A stretch of 64,000 nt of DNA from Motacilla alba alba (taxonomy: Eukaryota > Chordata > Aves > Passeriformes > Motacillidae): contig NC_052017.1 of NCBI RefSeq assembly GCF_015832195.1, positions 46,453,652 to 46,517,651 of the forward strand, in the 5' to 3' direction. The position numbers were made by a program, and so were the translations under genes. Shown piece by piece: positions 37,201-50,516 of the stretch. The notes below the pieces were generated by a model that was given only the letters and a program-made list of their open reading frames with translations, searched no databases and was not told the origin of the DNA. Position 1 is the first letter of the stretch. The number at the start of each line of letters is the position of its first letter.

Positions 37201-39424
37201 TTCCATGGGCTCATACTGCAATTATTTGGCAAGAACACTGCATTAATAGTGGATTTTTCCTCCTCTAGGACAGACATGCCATGCTGGTTGCTCAGCAGCA
37301 CAGCAAACTCATGCTCTGGCAAACTCCTCCAAAAATAACGTCCTACTTTCTAGAGGTGCTTTGTGCACTTGCATGCCCAGCTGCTGAGTAGCAATCAGTG
37401 CAAGCATATGTACAAGAGGAATTCTACCTGTGTACAGCAGTCAACTTCAAATGCAGACTTTGGAGGAATGTTTTGCAGGTATGTAATTGATTTCAAGGCC
37501 AAAATGAGACCTGGCCATTGACAGTTAGCTACAAAATTCCCTGGTTTTTACCAGTAAAAGCAAAAAAATATACCAGCAGGAGCATTTGAAGTGAAAAATG
37601 CTGGTGAAGTGTCAGAGTGAAGAGTGGTGGAGAACTCTTCCACTCCCGTAATTTTTTTTATAATTCAGTGTATTCAATTACATTTTTTTTAAAAAAGGAG
37701 GGGGGGGAGGGGAATAAGCCAAACCCAATTAATTCATTTTGGAAGGTGCTTTTTCTTTTTCAAAATCAAAACCAGTAAAACATGGTGTAAGGAATGCATG
37801 AGGCCTAGGAATGCGGAATGTACAAATTAGACATGCTGCTCTGAATCAGTCATTTTCTATAACAACACTCTCTCAAAGGTGGTCAGAGAGAGGAAATGAG
37901 GAAAAAATGGGTAGATAAAGATGTAAGGTAGTCTTATATCCTATAACTGTCAATACTACCCTGAGACAGAGAGATGGCTGGTAAACAGCAAAAAAAAATA
38001 TATATAAAAAGACCCTTGATACTTATCTATTTCTTGTATGAAGCACCCCTTAGCCCAAAATGCCATGCAGCAGTGTGTGCAAATCTCTGTGACTGTTTCA
38101 TCCACATTTAAAATCTTCTGAAATTCTTCAGGGACCAAACTGCCATGGTGGGAAAAGAAAATACTTCCTATAGGGAAAAAAATTATACAGAAAAATACCC
38201 AATTATGTTACAAAATTATTTGAAATTTGTGTTGTATTCTTACCTTTAATACCACAATTTCACTGTCAAAAGGATAGCAAAATAGTACTTTGCTTGGTAA
38301 ATCCATGGTATTTTTCTTCTGAGCTAGTTTGCCAAAAACAAGGTACTTGAGCAGCAGGGCCCCAGTTCCTTGTGGCCCCGAAGGACAGTCATTTTCCACA
38401 CCATCTCCTGGGCATCCCTGAAAATGCTACCATTTTGGCTCAACATTTTTAGCTGTGATATTCAGCTCAAAAGAAAGCATCAGTAGAGCAAACACCACCT
38501 GTTTTGTTAGGAATGCCTGTCTCATAGTCTGGTTCCTGGGCACCTCATTATGTGCCTGGACAAGGCTTTCCCAGGGCTGGGACCTTCATATCAACTCTCT
38601 CTATAGAGTGGGCTGATCATCATCCCTGATGATGTTTCCCTTCTTTGGGATTGCCTGTTTTCACCAAACTTGCAGGAACAACCTACCTCTGAGATCTAGC
38701 TTTTTCTAGCTGGGTATCCACCCAACCTGCAAAGTCCTGGAGTTACTGTGAGTGTGAGAAGGAGCAGACATCCATGCTCTCTTCCTCCATCCTTCCATCC
38801 TCACTTCCTAGAGAAACTGTGGAGAAAAATTACAAATGCATGAGCAAGACAAATGTGAAATGATCAAAGTAAAGAAGACAAAAAGATGTTTTAGGAAGGG
38901 GAAGAACAGTTTGTAGAATTATGAGCAGTTCATAGTTCTGAACTAGAGAGAAGTTAAGATAGTAGCTCTGAATTTTATCCTCACAGCTCTCCCATCTGCT
39001 TGCTTCTCTCCATCCCAGCCAGAAGACCATCCATCATGCAACCTGCCTGAAGTGGGCTTTTAGCTGCTCTGGGGGCTCCCATGCAGGGGAGACACAACCA
39101 CACAATTCAAGGGAGGTTATAAATCCCCAGTGCCACTGTCTAGCAGGTTACCACAGTTTGGGTTTTTTGCTTCACAGCTTTTGTAGAGAGCCCTGGGAGC
39201 AGAAGGATGAGAGGGAAAGAAGGAAAGGGGGGAGAGAGTCTGCAGTGGGAGGAGGGGAAGAATGGAGTCATGCTCACAGCTTTTCACAGCTGAAAACAGA
39301 CCCCACTGCTGGTAATGTGAGAGGGCTGGAGCAGGCGCCAAATGGATAAGGCTGTAGACAGTGGGACCAGAGCGCTGATACTTGCCAGTACCTGCAGATA
39401 GGAGACAAATAATTGGCACATGTT
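34241..39424. other. Non-coding stretch, no gene recognised
   Basis: Unique sequence with a G-rich patch at 37697-37712 (listed separately) and scattered A runs. Frames of up to 111 codons (35839-36174) resemble nothing known. The stretch near 35565-35615 (CATTAATTACAC) may be regulatory. No interspersed repeat recognised. Confidence 0.55.
37697..37712. repeat. G-rich tract (GGAG8AG4)
   Basis: Thirteen or more G in 16 bp, including runs of eight (37700-37707) and four (37709-37712), right after a T8A6 stretch. It could form a G-quadruplex. No promoter or gene is attached. Confidence 0.8.
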
Positions 39425-39520
39425 AAGAAAAGAAAAAAAAAAAAAAAAAGGAAAAAAGAAAATGAGAAAAGAAAAAAAAAAAAGCAGAAAAAAAAGAAAA
39501 GACAGGCAGAGAAAGACAGA
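39425..39520. repeat. Nearly pure purine (A-rich, AAAG) tract
   Basis: About 60 bp with a single pyrimidine, then a further 35 bp that is mostly purine. It directly abuts the candidate regulatory block to its right. The Lys/Arg-rich plus-strand frame (39413-39766) and Phe/Leu-rich minus-strand frames across it are artefacts. Confidence 0.92.
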
Positions 39521-39790
39521 GTTGTTAGACATCCGTATTTTCTAAATGTGTCTGGCAGGAGCCCCAGCAAGGAATTTAATCAGCAAGAGTTGTTTAAACT
39601 GGGCTTTGAAAACAAGCCCTGTGCTGCTAGTAATGAACTTCATATCATCTGCAACTCCTGTTTGCTGACGACATTCAATTTGTTAATTCTGCAGCTGGTG
39701 ATAGGGGTCAGATATGAAAGTGACGATTGTTTTTTGACGTCCCAACCCCTGCTCACATCTTTCTAATTAATCCTTTTAGGAGCCACCAGC
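39521..39790. promoter_or_regulatory. Candidate conserved non-coding regulatory block
   Basis: Complex repeat-free sequence with a CRE-like TGACGTC at 39735-39741, a homeodomain/OTX-type CTAATTAATCC at 39763-39773, TTGTTAATTCTGCAGCTG near 39679 and GGAATTTAATCAGC near 39570. It carries the tail of a Lys-rich chance frame but no coding similarity. Read as a likely enhancer by appearance only. Confidence 0.35.
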
Positions 39791-40012
39791 AGATCAAGAG
39801 AAGTGTGGGGAGGGAGGGAGTGTGGGGAGGAGGAGAAAGAGAGACTTTTTTTTGTGTCTGGCCTGTGGCTCCTGCCTCCCTCTGTGGCGGAAAGGAGACA
39901 CAAGGGCATACCTGCTACTTGGTCTTATGTCCATGAGCTTTTACGGATGTCTTAGAAAACCTTAGTGTTGGAAAAGTAGGTGGCAAAAAATAAAAATAAA
40001 AAAAAGAAGGCT

Positions 40013-40838
40013 CACACAGTCACAAAAGAGGTAAGGCTGGAAGAGACCACAGTGGGTCATCTGGTCCAACCTCCCTGCTCAAGCAGGGCCATCCTAGAGC
40101 ACATTGCACAGGATTGTGTCTAGATGGTTGTTGAATATCTCCAGTGGAGGACACTCCACAACCTCTCTGGGCAACTTGTGACAATGCATGGTCACTGCTC
40201 AGTAAAGTTCTTCCTCGTGGTCAAATGGAACTTCCTGTACATCCATTTCTGTTCACTGCCACTTGTCCTAGGGCTTGGCACTGAGAAAAGCCTGGAAACA
40301 TCCTCTTGGCATCCTTCCTTCAGATATTGATAGATATTGATGAGGGTCCCTCTCAGTCATCTCTTCTCAAGGCTGAACAAGCCAAACCCCCTCAGCTTTT
40401 CCTCATAAGAGAGATGCTCCAGCCGCCCAATGATCATCGTTGCCCTCCCATGGACCTACCCTAGGAGTTCCAAGTCTCTCTTGTACTAAGGAGCCCAGAA
40501 ATGGACACAGCACTTCAGATGTGGCCTCACCAGGACTGAGTAGAGGGTCAGGGTCACTTACCTCAACCTGCTGACAATGCTCTTCCGAATGTACCCCAGG
40601 ATACCACTGTGCTTCTTGGCCAAAAGGGCCCTGCTGGTTCAGAGGCAGCCTGTTGTCCACTGGGACCACCAGGACATTGGGACCACCACCTTTTCTCCTC
40701 AGACCTGCTTTCCAGAAGATTAGGCCCCAGCCTAATGGGGTTACTTTTCCCCAGGTGCAGGACCCTGCATTTACCTTTGTTGAATTTCAGACTGTCTTGT
40801 CTTCCTATCTCTCCAACCTGTGGAGGTCCTTCCCCCTA
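40013..40838 (-). mobile_element. CR1 LINE, 5'-truncated copy
   Basis: About 825 bp of CR1 in antisense orientation. Its 3' end is at the left (40013-40090: GTCACAAAAGAGG, GGCTGGAAGAGACC, TCATCTGGTCCAACCTCC). To the right it runs through the C-terminal end of ORF2 and back towards the 3' part of the reverse-transcriptase region, fading out near CTCCAACCTGTGGAGGTCC at 40838. On the minus strand the ORF2-derived part is broken by stops and frame changes, so it is dead. The catalytic part of the reverse transcriptase was never inserted (5' truncation). Divergence from consensus is moderate, so it is of intermediate age. Confidence 0.95.
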
Positions 40839-41239
40839 AAACAGCTCATTTTAAAATCTGGCAAGCGTTTCATGTTAACTATCTCCATGGGGAATGAGAA
40901 GAGTGATGGAATTACCAGTGGGGTAGGAAACCATTCTCCCATTATTTGATCTTGCTGATATGGAGCTGGTGAGATCCCCCTGGTTTAAAGAGCTGAGTGT
41001 GTACAAGCCACACAGAAATGCAGCAACTCTGCGCAGGCAGTTAAGAATGTCATCAAACAGAGAAGAAATCATGGCCTCAGGAGGAGCCCAAGTGCACGCA
41101 CAGAGGCAGATACTGCAAGGGAATTGGGACTCACCAACCAGCACAGAGGCTCACACTGTACAGATGGCTTTAATGGAAACAGCAAAAGGGCAGGAGATAT
41201 GGCTGGCCTGTGCAGCATGAGAACGGGAGCACTTTAAAC
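40839..41239. other. Non-coding gap between two CR1 fragments
   Basis: Unique sequence, with short overlapping frames on both strands and no recognised gene. It might include unrecognisably old CR1 sequence, but I see no consensus words. Confidence 0.5.
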
Positions 41240-41290
41240 AGAATCACGAGTTTGGAAGAGACCTTCAAGGTCATCGAGCCCAACCTGTTG
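41240..41290 (-). mobile_element. CR1 LINE 3' tail, 50-bp remnant
   Basis: CAGAATCACGAGTTTGGAAG, then ACCTTCAAGGTCATCGAGCC and CAACC, is the antisense of the last 50 bp of a CR1 element. It lies 400 bp from the larger CR1 at 40013-40838 and in the same orientation. As each has its own 3' end, they are separate insertions. Confidence 0.85.
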
Positions 41291-44200
41291 TAAGGTGGGA
41301 GAGCCAGCAATCAAGAAGAGAGAAATTTTATAAAAGGTGAAAAATGTTAGAGTGGAAAACCGACTGAGTGACAAAATTTTAAGAAAGGAAGACACAGAGA
41401 TTGCTGGCATTGGGGAAAGGTAGAAGAAAATAAACTTGCTCTTGGTAGCACTAGGCTGAAAAAGAATTTTTTAATAGAAGTTTGGTTTTTCTTTCCCACT
41501 CCACCTCAGCACTGAGGTTTGGACTCACAAGAAATCCATCATCATCAGCCTCCCTAAAGCAGGAGAGTCCTGGCAGAGGTTGCACCTGTTCTGGGTCAGA
41601 GCTGAAGAAACAGTTCCAAGCGCCTGCCCTCACACAATGATTCCCCAGGAGAAGAACTCTGGGATGCTGGCACAGCTGGGTAAACACATCTACCTATTTG
41701 CTCTGTTCCAACAGGATCTAGCACTGAACCTTTGGCTCAAATGCAGTGGTCAAGAAAATGGGGCTCTACCACCTTATTCTGGCCATGTATCCAATGGGCC
41801 CTGCTTTTTCTGTGGACAAAAAGTACAGCCTTTTGCTTGTGTGCTGTCAGGGATCTCGCTTTCCTATGGAAGTTTTCACTTGACTCCCTTTATTAACCAA
41901 CTACTGCTCTCAACCATTCTCATAAGGGCTTAGCCATCCAGTATAAACTTGCAGTATCCAGTATTGTGATGAGAAATCAACCACCTCCATAAATTTTCAC
42001 CTTTTTTAGCAGACTTTATCAGTATGTATTAATTTGCACACAGAAAGGAGGTCTATCGCTCTTTCACTCCACACTCAAAAAATCAGTAAAACACAGTTCT
42101 GCTGTTGATATACCTGGAACAAGGCTAGCTTTGATTAAATTGGCCTAGATTTAAATCAGTACGCTCATGAGCACACTTTGCCTTTATGGTGTCTTTTTAG
42201 TTTGTTCCAAACATTATGCAGAAAATCTAGAAAAATACTGGTGGTGGGGGAGAATTGTATGTTGTGATTAAATTGATGCAATGTTTTTAGAGGTGGAGGT
42301 ATCTTCCTACTTGAGAATCACTGCTTTCCACAAGCAGATAACTCACTATCAAAGCCTGCTTGTGAAAGAAAAAGGGTGTGAGAGGGCTGTTTGAGGTTCC
42401 TGGGAGACACCAGGCCCACAGAGGACAAAGAGCTCTGCTGCATCTGCTAGAGCATAGAAGACAAACAACTGGAAGGATGAAGCTGCATTAGGACATCAGC
42501 AATGGAACAGATTTTCCCCATGAGATAAGCTGAAGACAAGAAAACAGGAATATGAATGCAGTGAAAAATGAGTGGAGGAGACTGAATTTCTCAGGCTATT
42601 TTAAACATGTAGTTATTTTTTAATAGGCTTTCACCTGTTGCATCTGTGAACATGCGCATATCTTTCACTCCTGCAGGATTTATAGGCTTAATTTAGCTGC
42701 TTACGAAAGACTCATTGGCCCTGAACATCTCTGCAAGTGGCTCATGGTACCCACTCTTAGAGCTTAGACAGAAGTGCAAAGCACTTAGTGAAAAACATTA
42801 TCCTTTCCAGTGTTTATGTTCAGCTCAAGCACATCTTAGCCCTTTTATTGTCTGTATGGTTAAGTCCCACAGGTACCCTGTCACATAAAAGACATAGTGT
42901 TTATTATTCCAGTGTTAAAAAAGTACTTGAGGGAAACAGTAATCCATTTTCAGTTGGGGGGAAAACCCAACCAAAGTAAGTATGGCAAGAATTGCCAGCT
43001 CCAATAGGATCTTTTACATCTCAACCTACTGCAGAGGTGTCCCCACACAAGCCTTGTGCAGGCAGTTGTACCTCTCTAGCTGCATCTTAAACCACAGCTT
43101 TCAACTAGCTATGGTACTTTGCTCACTCTGCTATTCTTGCATGACTTTTCTTTGAAATCCGAACAGTATCTCCTTTTATGAATTAATTACATGCATGGTT
43201 ATAAATTATGCTTTAGGGTGAGAGTTCTAATTTTCTCAGGTAAGAAAAGGACTTTACATCAACCCAAAAAACCTTACACCATAAAGAATCAACTCTATAC
43301 ATTATCTACCCCGTGTTCTTAAATACTTGAGGTATATTTTTACCAGATATGTATCTTGCCACAATATGAGGTTTTAATAAATGGGAAAATAAATACTTTA
43401 AAGAAACACACCCTGTCTCTGAGAAACACACACAAATAAAAAGCAAAGCATGTCTAGATCAAAAACAGCTCAAAGGAATAAAGTCAACAAGGATAGTGTT
43501 TAAGTAATCAACATTCCCAGATAGGTGATGTCAAAATGGTAATTATCTTTCCAGGGCTGCCTGAAAATCTAAAGCAGAAGGAAAATATCCAAAGAACTGT
43601 ATTGCACTGCTCTCACCCTATGAGGGTACACAGTACATCTGGAATAATGTGCTCACAAAATGGTGTTCATCTTCCACAGCCCTCCAGAGCTCTATGGAAA
43701 GGGTGTAGGTGGTCCAAAGGGACACAATTACAAGCAAAGGAATAAAATTTAACACAGTAACATTTGCAGTGTTTATCAGAACAAATTCCCCAGCAATGAG
43801 ACATAGCTGACATAAGGAAGTGTCCTTAAGGAATCAAAGGGAGCTCCATTAAAGGTTATGCTAGATAAAGCAGGCAGTGCTACAACTTGGAAGGAAAAGC
43901 TTCCAAATGCTCTGATTTCTGCAACAGAGTGAAATGACAGAGACTCTGCTGGACTGCAAAGTTTCAAAAATGCCTTTAGGTCTCTGGCTTGTTTAGGCTA
44001 CCTCGTGGAGAGCAATGCAAAAGAATGAGACTGTATGAAAGTGGCATTATTCAGCAAGTGTTATCTTAGGCACTTTGGAAAAATGTTACCCTCTTGTATT
44101 TGGAGCTTAGGCCTTATGATTAATTATTAATATCTGCCCTGTCCTGGAGGTTGTTTGAGGATGCTGCTGCAGCACAGCCACCAAGAGCAGAGGTTTGGGA

Positions 44201-47200
44201 GGCTGGAGTTCCGTAAGAGAACACAGGACAGGGAGAATAAGACAGGTATATGAAGATACCCACGGAGCTTTCTAGATCCATGTTGAGGAATCTGAAAACA
44301 GCTTGATTTATGAAAAAAGCACATAAATATCAGACCCTCACAGTGAAAAGACTGTTTAGGATACACAGCTTAGGAATCATGGATGGAAAGAATAACCAAA
44401 TCAGCATTTTTAACTGTTTGCAACACGTTACAGGGAAAAAGAAAAACCTTCATTCTCAGAGTGGGCAAACACCTACCCCAGGGCCAGAATATATTAGAGA
44501 CAGTCCTTGCTGTCCAAATGCTGTCCAAATCTTAATAATTAACATTATTGATGTTACTAATACTCTAATACTGCTGCACAGAAACCAATTTTCCAGCTTT
44601 TATTTATTCATCAATTTCCATCTCGAGACCACAGAGTTATCTATGCTGACAAGTGAAAAATGGGGGAATCAACAGAGAAATATCTTAAAACAATACCGTT
44701 GTTGTACAGCATCACTATCACGGGATTATTGCCTTTCTCTCCTCCTGTAATGAGAGGTTTGACCTGTATTGCATGGGCTGAAAAGGGACAAGTGACCCAC
44801 GTACCAAGAGGCCCAACTCTCTCACCAGCAAGTGCCAATGCATTTTGCATTAGCACTTCTCACGAGGAGACCCTGAGTCCCAGTGCCAATGGGGCTAGGG
44901 GAGTGTGAAAAACCTCCAGAATATGCTTTCTCACAGCCTGACAAATAACTTGCCATGAAACCCAAAGACTGTCATGTCATCCAGGACTTAATAGCCCATA
45001 TTATAATTCAAAGGAAGGAGCTGCTGCTCACAGGTTACACAGACAATCCTTAAAACCTACTGAAAAGTTCTTCTTAGGAACACAGCTTTGCTCCTCCCAC
45101 AGCCTATTCTGTAAATCCACATAAAATATGACTCATTCAGGTCTCTCTGGAACAGCAAAGTTCAGCTGGTTTGAAAAACAGAAAATACCTACTTACTCAA
45201 TGTTTTCATTCTATGGACTTTATTTTGCAAAAGAGCAGGTAAAGAGAAGAAAGCAGATGAAAATGCTTTAAAATGAAAATACTTTTTAAAAAAGGAAACA
45301 GTTAACATGAAGGAGGTTATTTTATCTCTAAATTTCAAGTCCAAGATGCTCTGAGCAAGCAGTGGTTGAGGATAAAGCTAAAGTAGTAGGTTTCTCTTTA
45401 AAGAAATGCAGACCAAGTAGCAAAATATAGACTGAAAATTAAAGTGCAAGAAGACAAAACTGCTTAAATTAGCCTGGGGAAGTTTATCTATCTAAGTCTT
45501 GCCTATATTAGACAGGGCTTGCTGGAAAAGGGAAAACTGTAAAATTACCAGTAAGTTGCCCTACTGGAAGCACAACCTTATATTAGGAAAAAGGAGATTT
45601 TTGGCTGCTATAGCCCTATAAAGCTCCTTCAAGCAAGTCAGCCAACCAGGAGAAAGGATTCTGCTTCTGCTGAGCCATTTGCCTGCCCCTGTGGCCTGAT
45701 GAAGAAACTTTGCTGGTAATGATTAATATCTTGGTGTTTAGAACTATCCTTGACATTCTTGTACAGCCTGGGGAGGCAGTAGTGTGTTTCATAGACTGTC
45801 ATCAATACAATGTCCTGGATGGCAGCATCTGAGTTCTATACACGCTCCTTAAAAAAAAATAAAAAAATAAAAAGAAACTCTTTACTTGAAGCTGAGGAAA
45901 AGAGGAAAAAACTGATTAAATGCAAAATGCTCAGGGGGAGGCAGAGATTCTGGGAAATTAATGCCCTTATGCCCTTCCAAAGTCCTCTTGCCCAGTTGGC
46001 TCCGCACCTTTGGAATGAGGTGGCTATCTCTGAAAACCAGTCTCATGATTTTACACTTTTCAAATCTCCAATACTTCCCCAAACCCCATTCCAAAATCCT
46101 ATTTTAACTCATTGCAAAGAAACTACAACAAATACTTGCAGAATGCTGACCTAAAGTACAATTCTTCACCTGATTCTGCACCTTGTAAACTTTAAATTTT
46201 GTCCTACATGGCCTCTAATTTTGAGTTTCCAATAGAAACCTTGTACAGGCAGACAGTAACATTTTGTGGCCAGTTCAATACAGATGGCCAGGATAATGTA
46301 TCCATTTCCTCCCAGTATCTGGTTTGGCCAATTCTCATTTTGCTCTTCCCAGCAGAGGGGATACCCAAGATTGGTTAAAGAGAGTTAGGCATCCAAGTCT
46401 CTGTTTTAGACTGCTAATGCACACTGCTTGCAGTTTGCTTGCAAATCCCCAGGCTTAATCTAACAAGATGTAATTTTAGCTTCTTTAGGTCTCTTTGCTG
46501 TTTATAAGCAAAATAAAACATTGGGGGTTTTTAACAGGGTCTCCATTCAGGCAAAGTCGTAACTTTTTGCAGGACAATCTTGATTTTCTACTACCAAACT
46601 ATGGGTCTTAGAATTATGTTCTGCATTGCAGATTTCATATTTGTGGCCTGCAGTCAGAGGAAACTTATCCTTCAAAAGTTAATTCAGTAGGACCGCAATA
46701 TGGGACTTGCTGTTCAAAACAATAAGAAGAGAACATTTATTCTTTTCCATGCTTACCAAGGCTAAAATAAAGAATAAAAGAAAAAAAAAAAAGAAAAGAA
46801 AATCAACTTTATCTTCTGGAAATGTCACGTTTGCTTTGTGTCCTTCAGAATCCATTGATTTCTCTCTTCTTCCCCTGGAGTAATTGCCCAGACCTTTTCT
46901 GCCCATCTACACTTTCTCTGGCACAAGCTAAAGAAACATTCACTATTAGTGTGTCTCTGAGGTGCTAACCTAAAGAGACAATATTCATGACATAAAAAAC
47001 CCTGTACAGCCTCTTCTATCCTTTTTCATTCTTACTTTTCAGGAGACAGGGAGCAGAAGAGGGATTTCCACAATGGTATTGTTTCAGCTTAGTATGAAGA
47101 AAATCCTTGATTCTTTATGTGTGCTTGGAAGCCTATAGTAATCATATTATTCCAGGGTCCTTATTGCTGGTTAATGGAATTCTTTTAATATTGAACCAAG

Positions 47201-50200
47201 TTTCTATTAAATAGATTTGCATTGATCTGGTGATGTATAGAGCTCAAGTAAGTCTATCTATGTGTAAGCAAATTAAAAGCCTTAAGCCTATATAGCCAAA
47301 CTGTATAATCCCATGCTGAAAAATTGATTCTCTGATACTCTCCTGGGGACATATTTTTTTTCTTTTTAGGTAAAGAAATGCCTTCAATTTCTTTGACAGA
47401 AAGAAAAATATCACAAATATTTCACATTCAACAAATACAGTCCAAAGCCACCAGAATAAGTGTTTATAATTAGAAACTGCACCTTGCATTGGGTAGCACA
47501 GCACTGACAATTCAGCAGTTATAATGAATATATGAATTATGTTGAATACAATAAATTATGTTGCTGCAGCATCACTCATCATTGCTTTCCAGCCTGAGCA
47601 TAGAGTTTGATATTTTTGAAGCAATGTGTTTACCACAGCCTTGCTGTCACCAAATTCAATGCCAACATCACCCAGACACTCCTCCTTTGAAATCAAATTG
47701 GTCTCAGTGTGCTTTTTCCCTGTTCTGGAATGAAATCATCAAACATATAGCTCTCAGAACATTTAATAAATAACACTGTCCTTGTTGTGTATGTACAGTA
47801 GTATTGAAGATGCACCCATGAAACCTGTGGCAATAGATCTACAATAAGAAGAACTACAAATCTGCATGAGATCCTGTCTCCAGCCACCACCATGGGTGTT
47901 CACGGCCACTGAATGTGAGGATGGGCATGGGGGAGTGAGCAGCAGGAGCTCAGGTGGGTGGTTTCCTATGCTCCAGGGTGGCTTATCCCACCTCTAGCAA
48001 GAATTGCATTCACTTTAAAGTCCCTCTTCTAAGAGAAGGCACCGGTACTGTTCTCCTCCTTTCTCTTCCACCATGTCCACTAATAACATTCATTAATTAA
48101 CCAGGAGATAATCCATCTTCACTATCAGACCTGTGGTTCAGAAAGTACCCAAGGAGCAGGAAACATGCACGCACATACACCCAAATAAGTGAGATGTCTT
48201 CAACCTTATTTCCATATGAAATTAGACTAAAATAATCATAAAGTTTAATTCAGTTTCTCAGTTCCTGTTTCACACACATATTAACCCTCCAGCACAACTG
48301 CACTAAAGGTGTTCTTTGTCTAATGGATTACAGGCTACTAGCACAACTCTCAAAAAACCACAACCATATCCAAGGTGCCCAACTGCATACAAAGACCAAC
48401 CCACATTTTGGAAACCCAGACAGAGCACCTGTAATTTGGAGGCCAATCTTAGATTACCCAGTTAATATGTGCATATGCCTCCACTGTGCACTTGGAGCAT
48501 GTGAGCAGAGTAAAAAGAAAAATCATAAAAGCCTGTGAAAAAATAGTGGTCAGGATGGCAGAGTTCCTGCAGTGTTTTTAAAGGGGATGAAGGATGCACG
48601 CTGTCTCAATGCTTACCTTATTGAGTGGGATCTGTTCAAGAAAAGATAGGTAGTAAGTAAAAAAACCACCTTTTTAGAAATGCTAATTAACATCAAACAT
48701 GATCAATAATCTTTAAAACCTCCCCATTATAAGCATGAACAACTACAGCTTTGCAAATTGAAGTAGGTCTTGGTAGATGTGAAGATTTTCTGACTGGAAA
48801 AGCCATATCTGCTGTTATCCTGTGTGCAAGCACTTCCATCACTTATTATCCACAACCAAAAGAGCGTATCAGAAAACCCTGATATTTTTAGTTAGGATAT
48901 TGCATGCCATGAACCTTGCATGCATTTCAAGAAATTTTTTTAGTACTTGTTATTCTGATTCACACTAGGCTGAGACCCAACCTAGCCCCTATTCTGTGCT
49001 TGCCACTTTTCTGCTGGAGGAATTTTGAATGTCAGTTTTCTACATGCTTCAGCAGGAGTAGTGAAGCACCTTGCTTTCATTATGAAGTTGTGTGCTTACT
49101 TCACCACAATTTCTCAGACACACACAATTATAAAGTGCTAAAACACTTTATATTTTCACATTTTCCCAGCATGTCAGCTGCATGAACTTGCTTTGGGGTG
49201 ACCAGAGTGAAAGCCTCCACATCTAGAGAGTTAGCAGAATGAATAGATCACATCCCTGTATTGAAGGAAACCCACTGCCTACTAGGACCTCAGAGCTGCA
49301 TTATGGCTGTCTTAAAACCAGTAAAATCTTGCTGGGATGCTAAAGAAAAATTACAGTCATGGGTCCTTAAAAGTAATTTTATCACAAAAGCAGTAAATTC
49401 CTGTCTGCACAGAGAAAAAGATCCTTGCCTCTCACTCCCTAGGAATGGTAGGCATTACCTGCTATGTGGTTACCTGCAGGATTTCCAGGGAGTGTAGGAT
49501 GTAAACAACATCTCTTTCTCCAGGTACAGGAATCAAACTGAAAACAAAGGCTCGTACTATGTCCTGACCCCTTTGCAAGATGAGGGGCTATCTCAGCTGG
49601 CTGTGGAGCCTCCCCAGGGCTGGGGCATGCTCCTGAGTCCTGCCTATCTCAATCTTCTGCCCCAGCCCTGAGCTGGAAGGTGACCTGCAGGAAACTCACA
49701 AAAAGCCATTACTGTGTTGTGTCAGCTCAGAAAACCACAACAGACCTAGGCAGGGGAGGAAAAAGCCTGGAGAGGAAATCAAGGAAATTCACTTTGGCAG
49801 AAAGTAGCAAAGCCTTTTTCTGAATGTTAACTATCTAATTTAATGAAGTCTAGAGATCAGTAGAGACAATTGTCACTGCCAGCTTTGATGCCAATCACAA
49901 CTCTGGAACACGAGCCAGTGAATGCATCCAACATACAAAGGAGAAAACAAAAACAAGGCAAGGATTTGACCCTGTGCTCTTATGATCCTTTAAGAAGAAA
50001 TATCACCTTTTAAAACTATGGGGAAAAAAAATCTTTCCAGTCAGAGCAAGTCAGCAAAAAAAAAAAGGAAAGAGAAATCACAAGGCAAAAGACTACAGAA
50101 CTGTAATTTCTCTCTGTCAGTCTGTAGTGCCTTTAGGGCTGTCGGCAGGAACACTTGTGGGCTGAAAACCTCTATGCGGGCTGGAAAATTAGGGAAGATT

Positions 50201-50516
50201 TCTCTAATCCCTGTCAGGGAAGCAGGCCTGAACATTTTCCCTTGTAGGCGGCTGTAAGTCTGCTGTGCCTTCAAGGGAGTCCTACCACTGGGACACATTT
50301 CTCCTGTGCCAGTGTGCTCCCAGTATCCTCAGCTCCATCACTCCCTTCATCTTATTCTTGAGAAGGCATACGGTGAAGGACACCTTTTGCATCTCTGTTA
50401 AGTATATAAAAACAAACTCCAAACCTCTGTGCATCAAAGGCACAACTAAGCAAATTAATATAGTCTGATTTCTTTCAAGCAGGTTTTTCCATAGAGATTT
50501 TCAATGGAGGAAAATT
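41291..50516. other. Non-coding stretch, no gene recognised
   Basis: Over 9 kb of AT-rich unique sequence. The longest frame is 146 codons (44310-44750, plus) with no domain. Homopolymer/AT-rich patches occur around 45850-45872, 46778-46800 and 50053-50064. I saw no exon with good coding signal, no RNA gene and no recognisable transposon. Confidence 0.55.

Noticed and set aside
39274..39766. Lys/Arg-rich plus frame and Phe-rich, membrane-like minus frames
   Set aside because: Artefacts of the AAAG purine tract. The apparent transmembrane helices are poly-Phe from TTT repeats.
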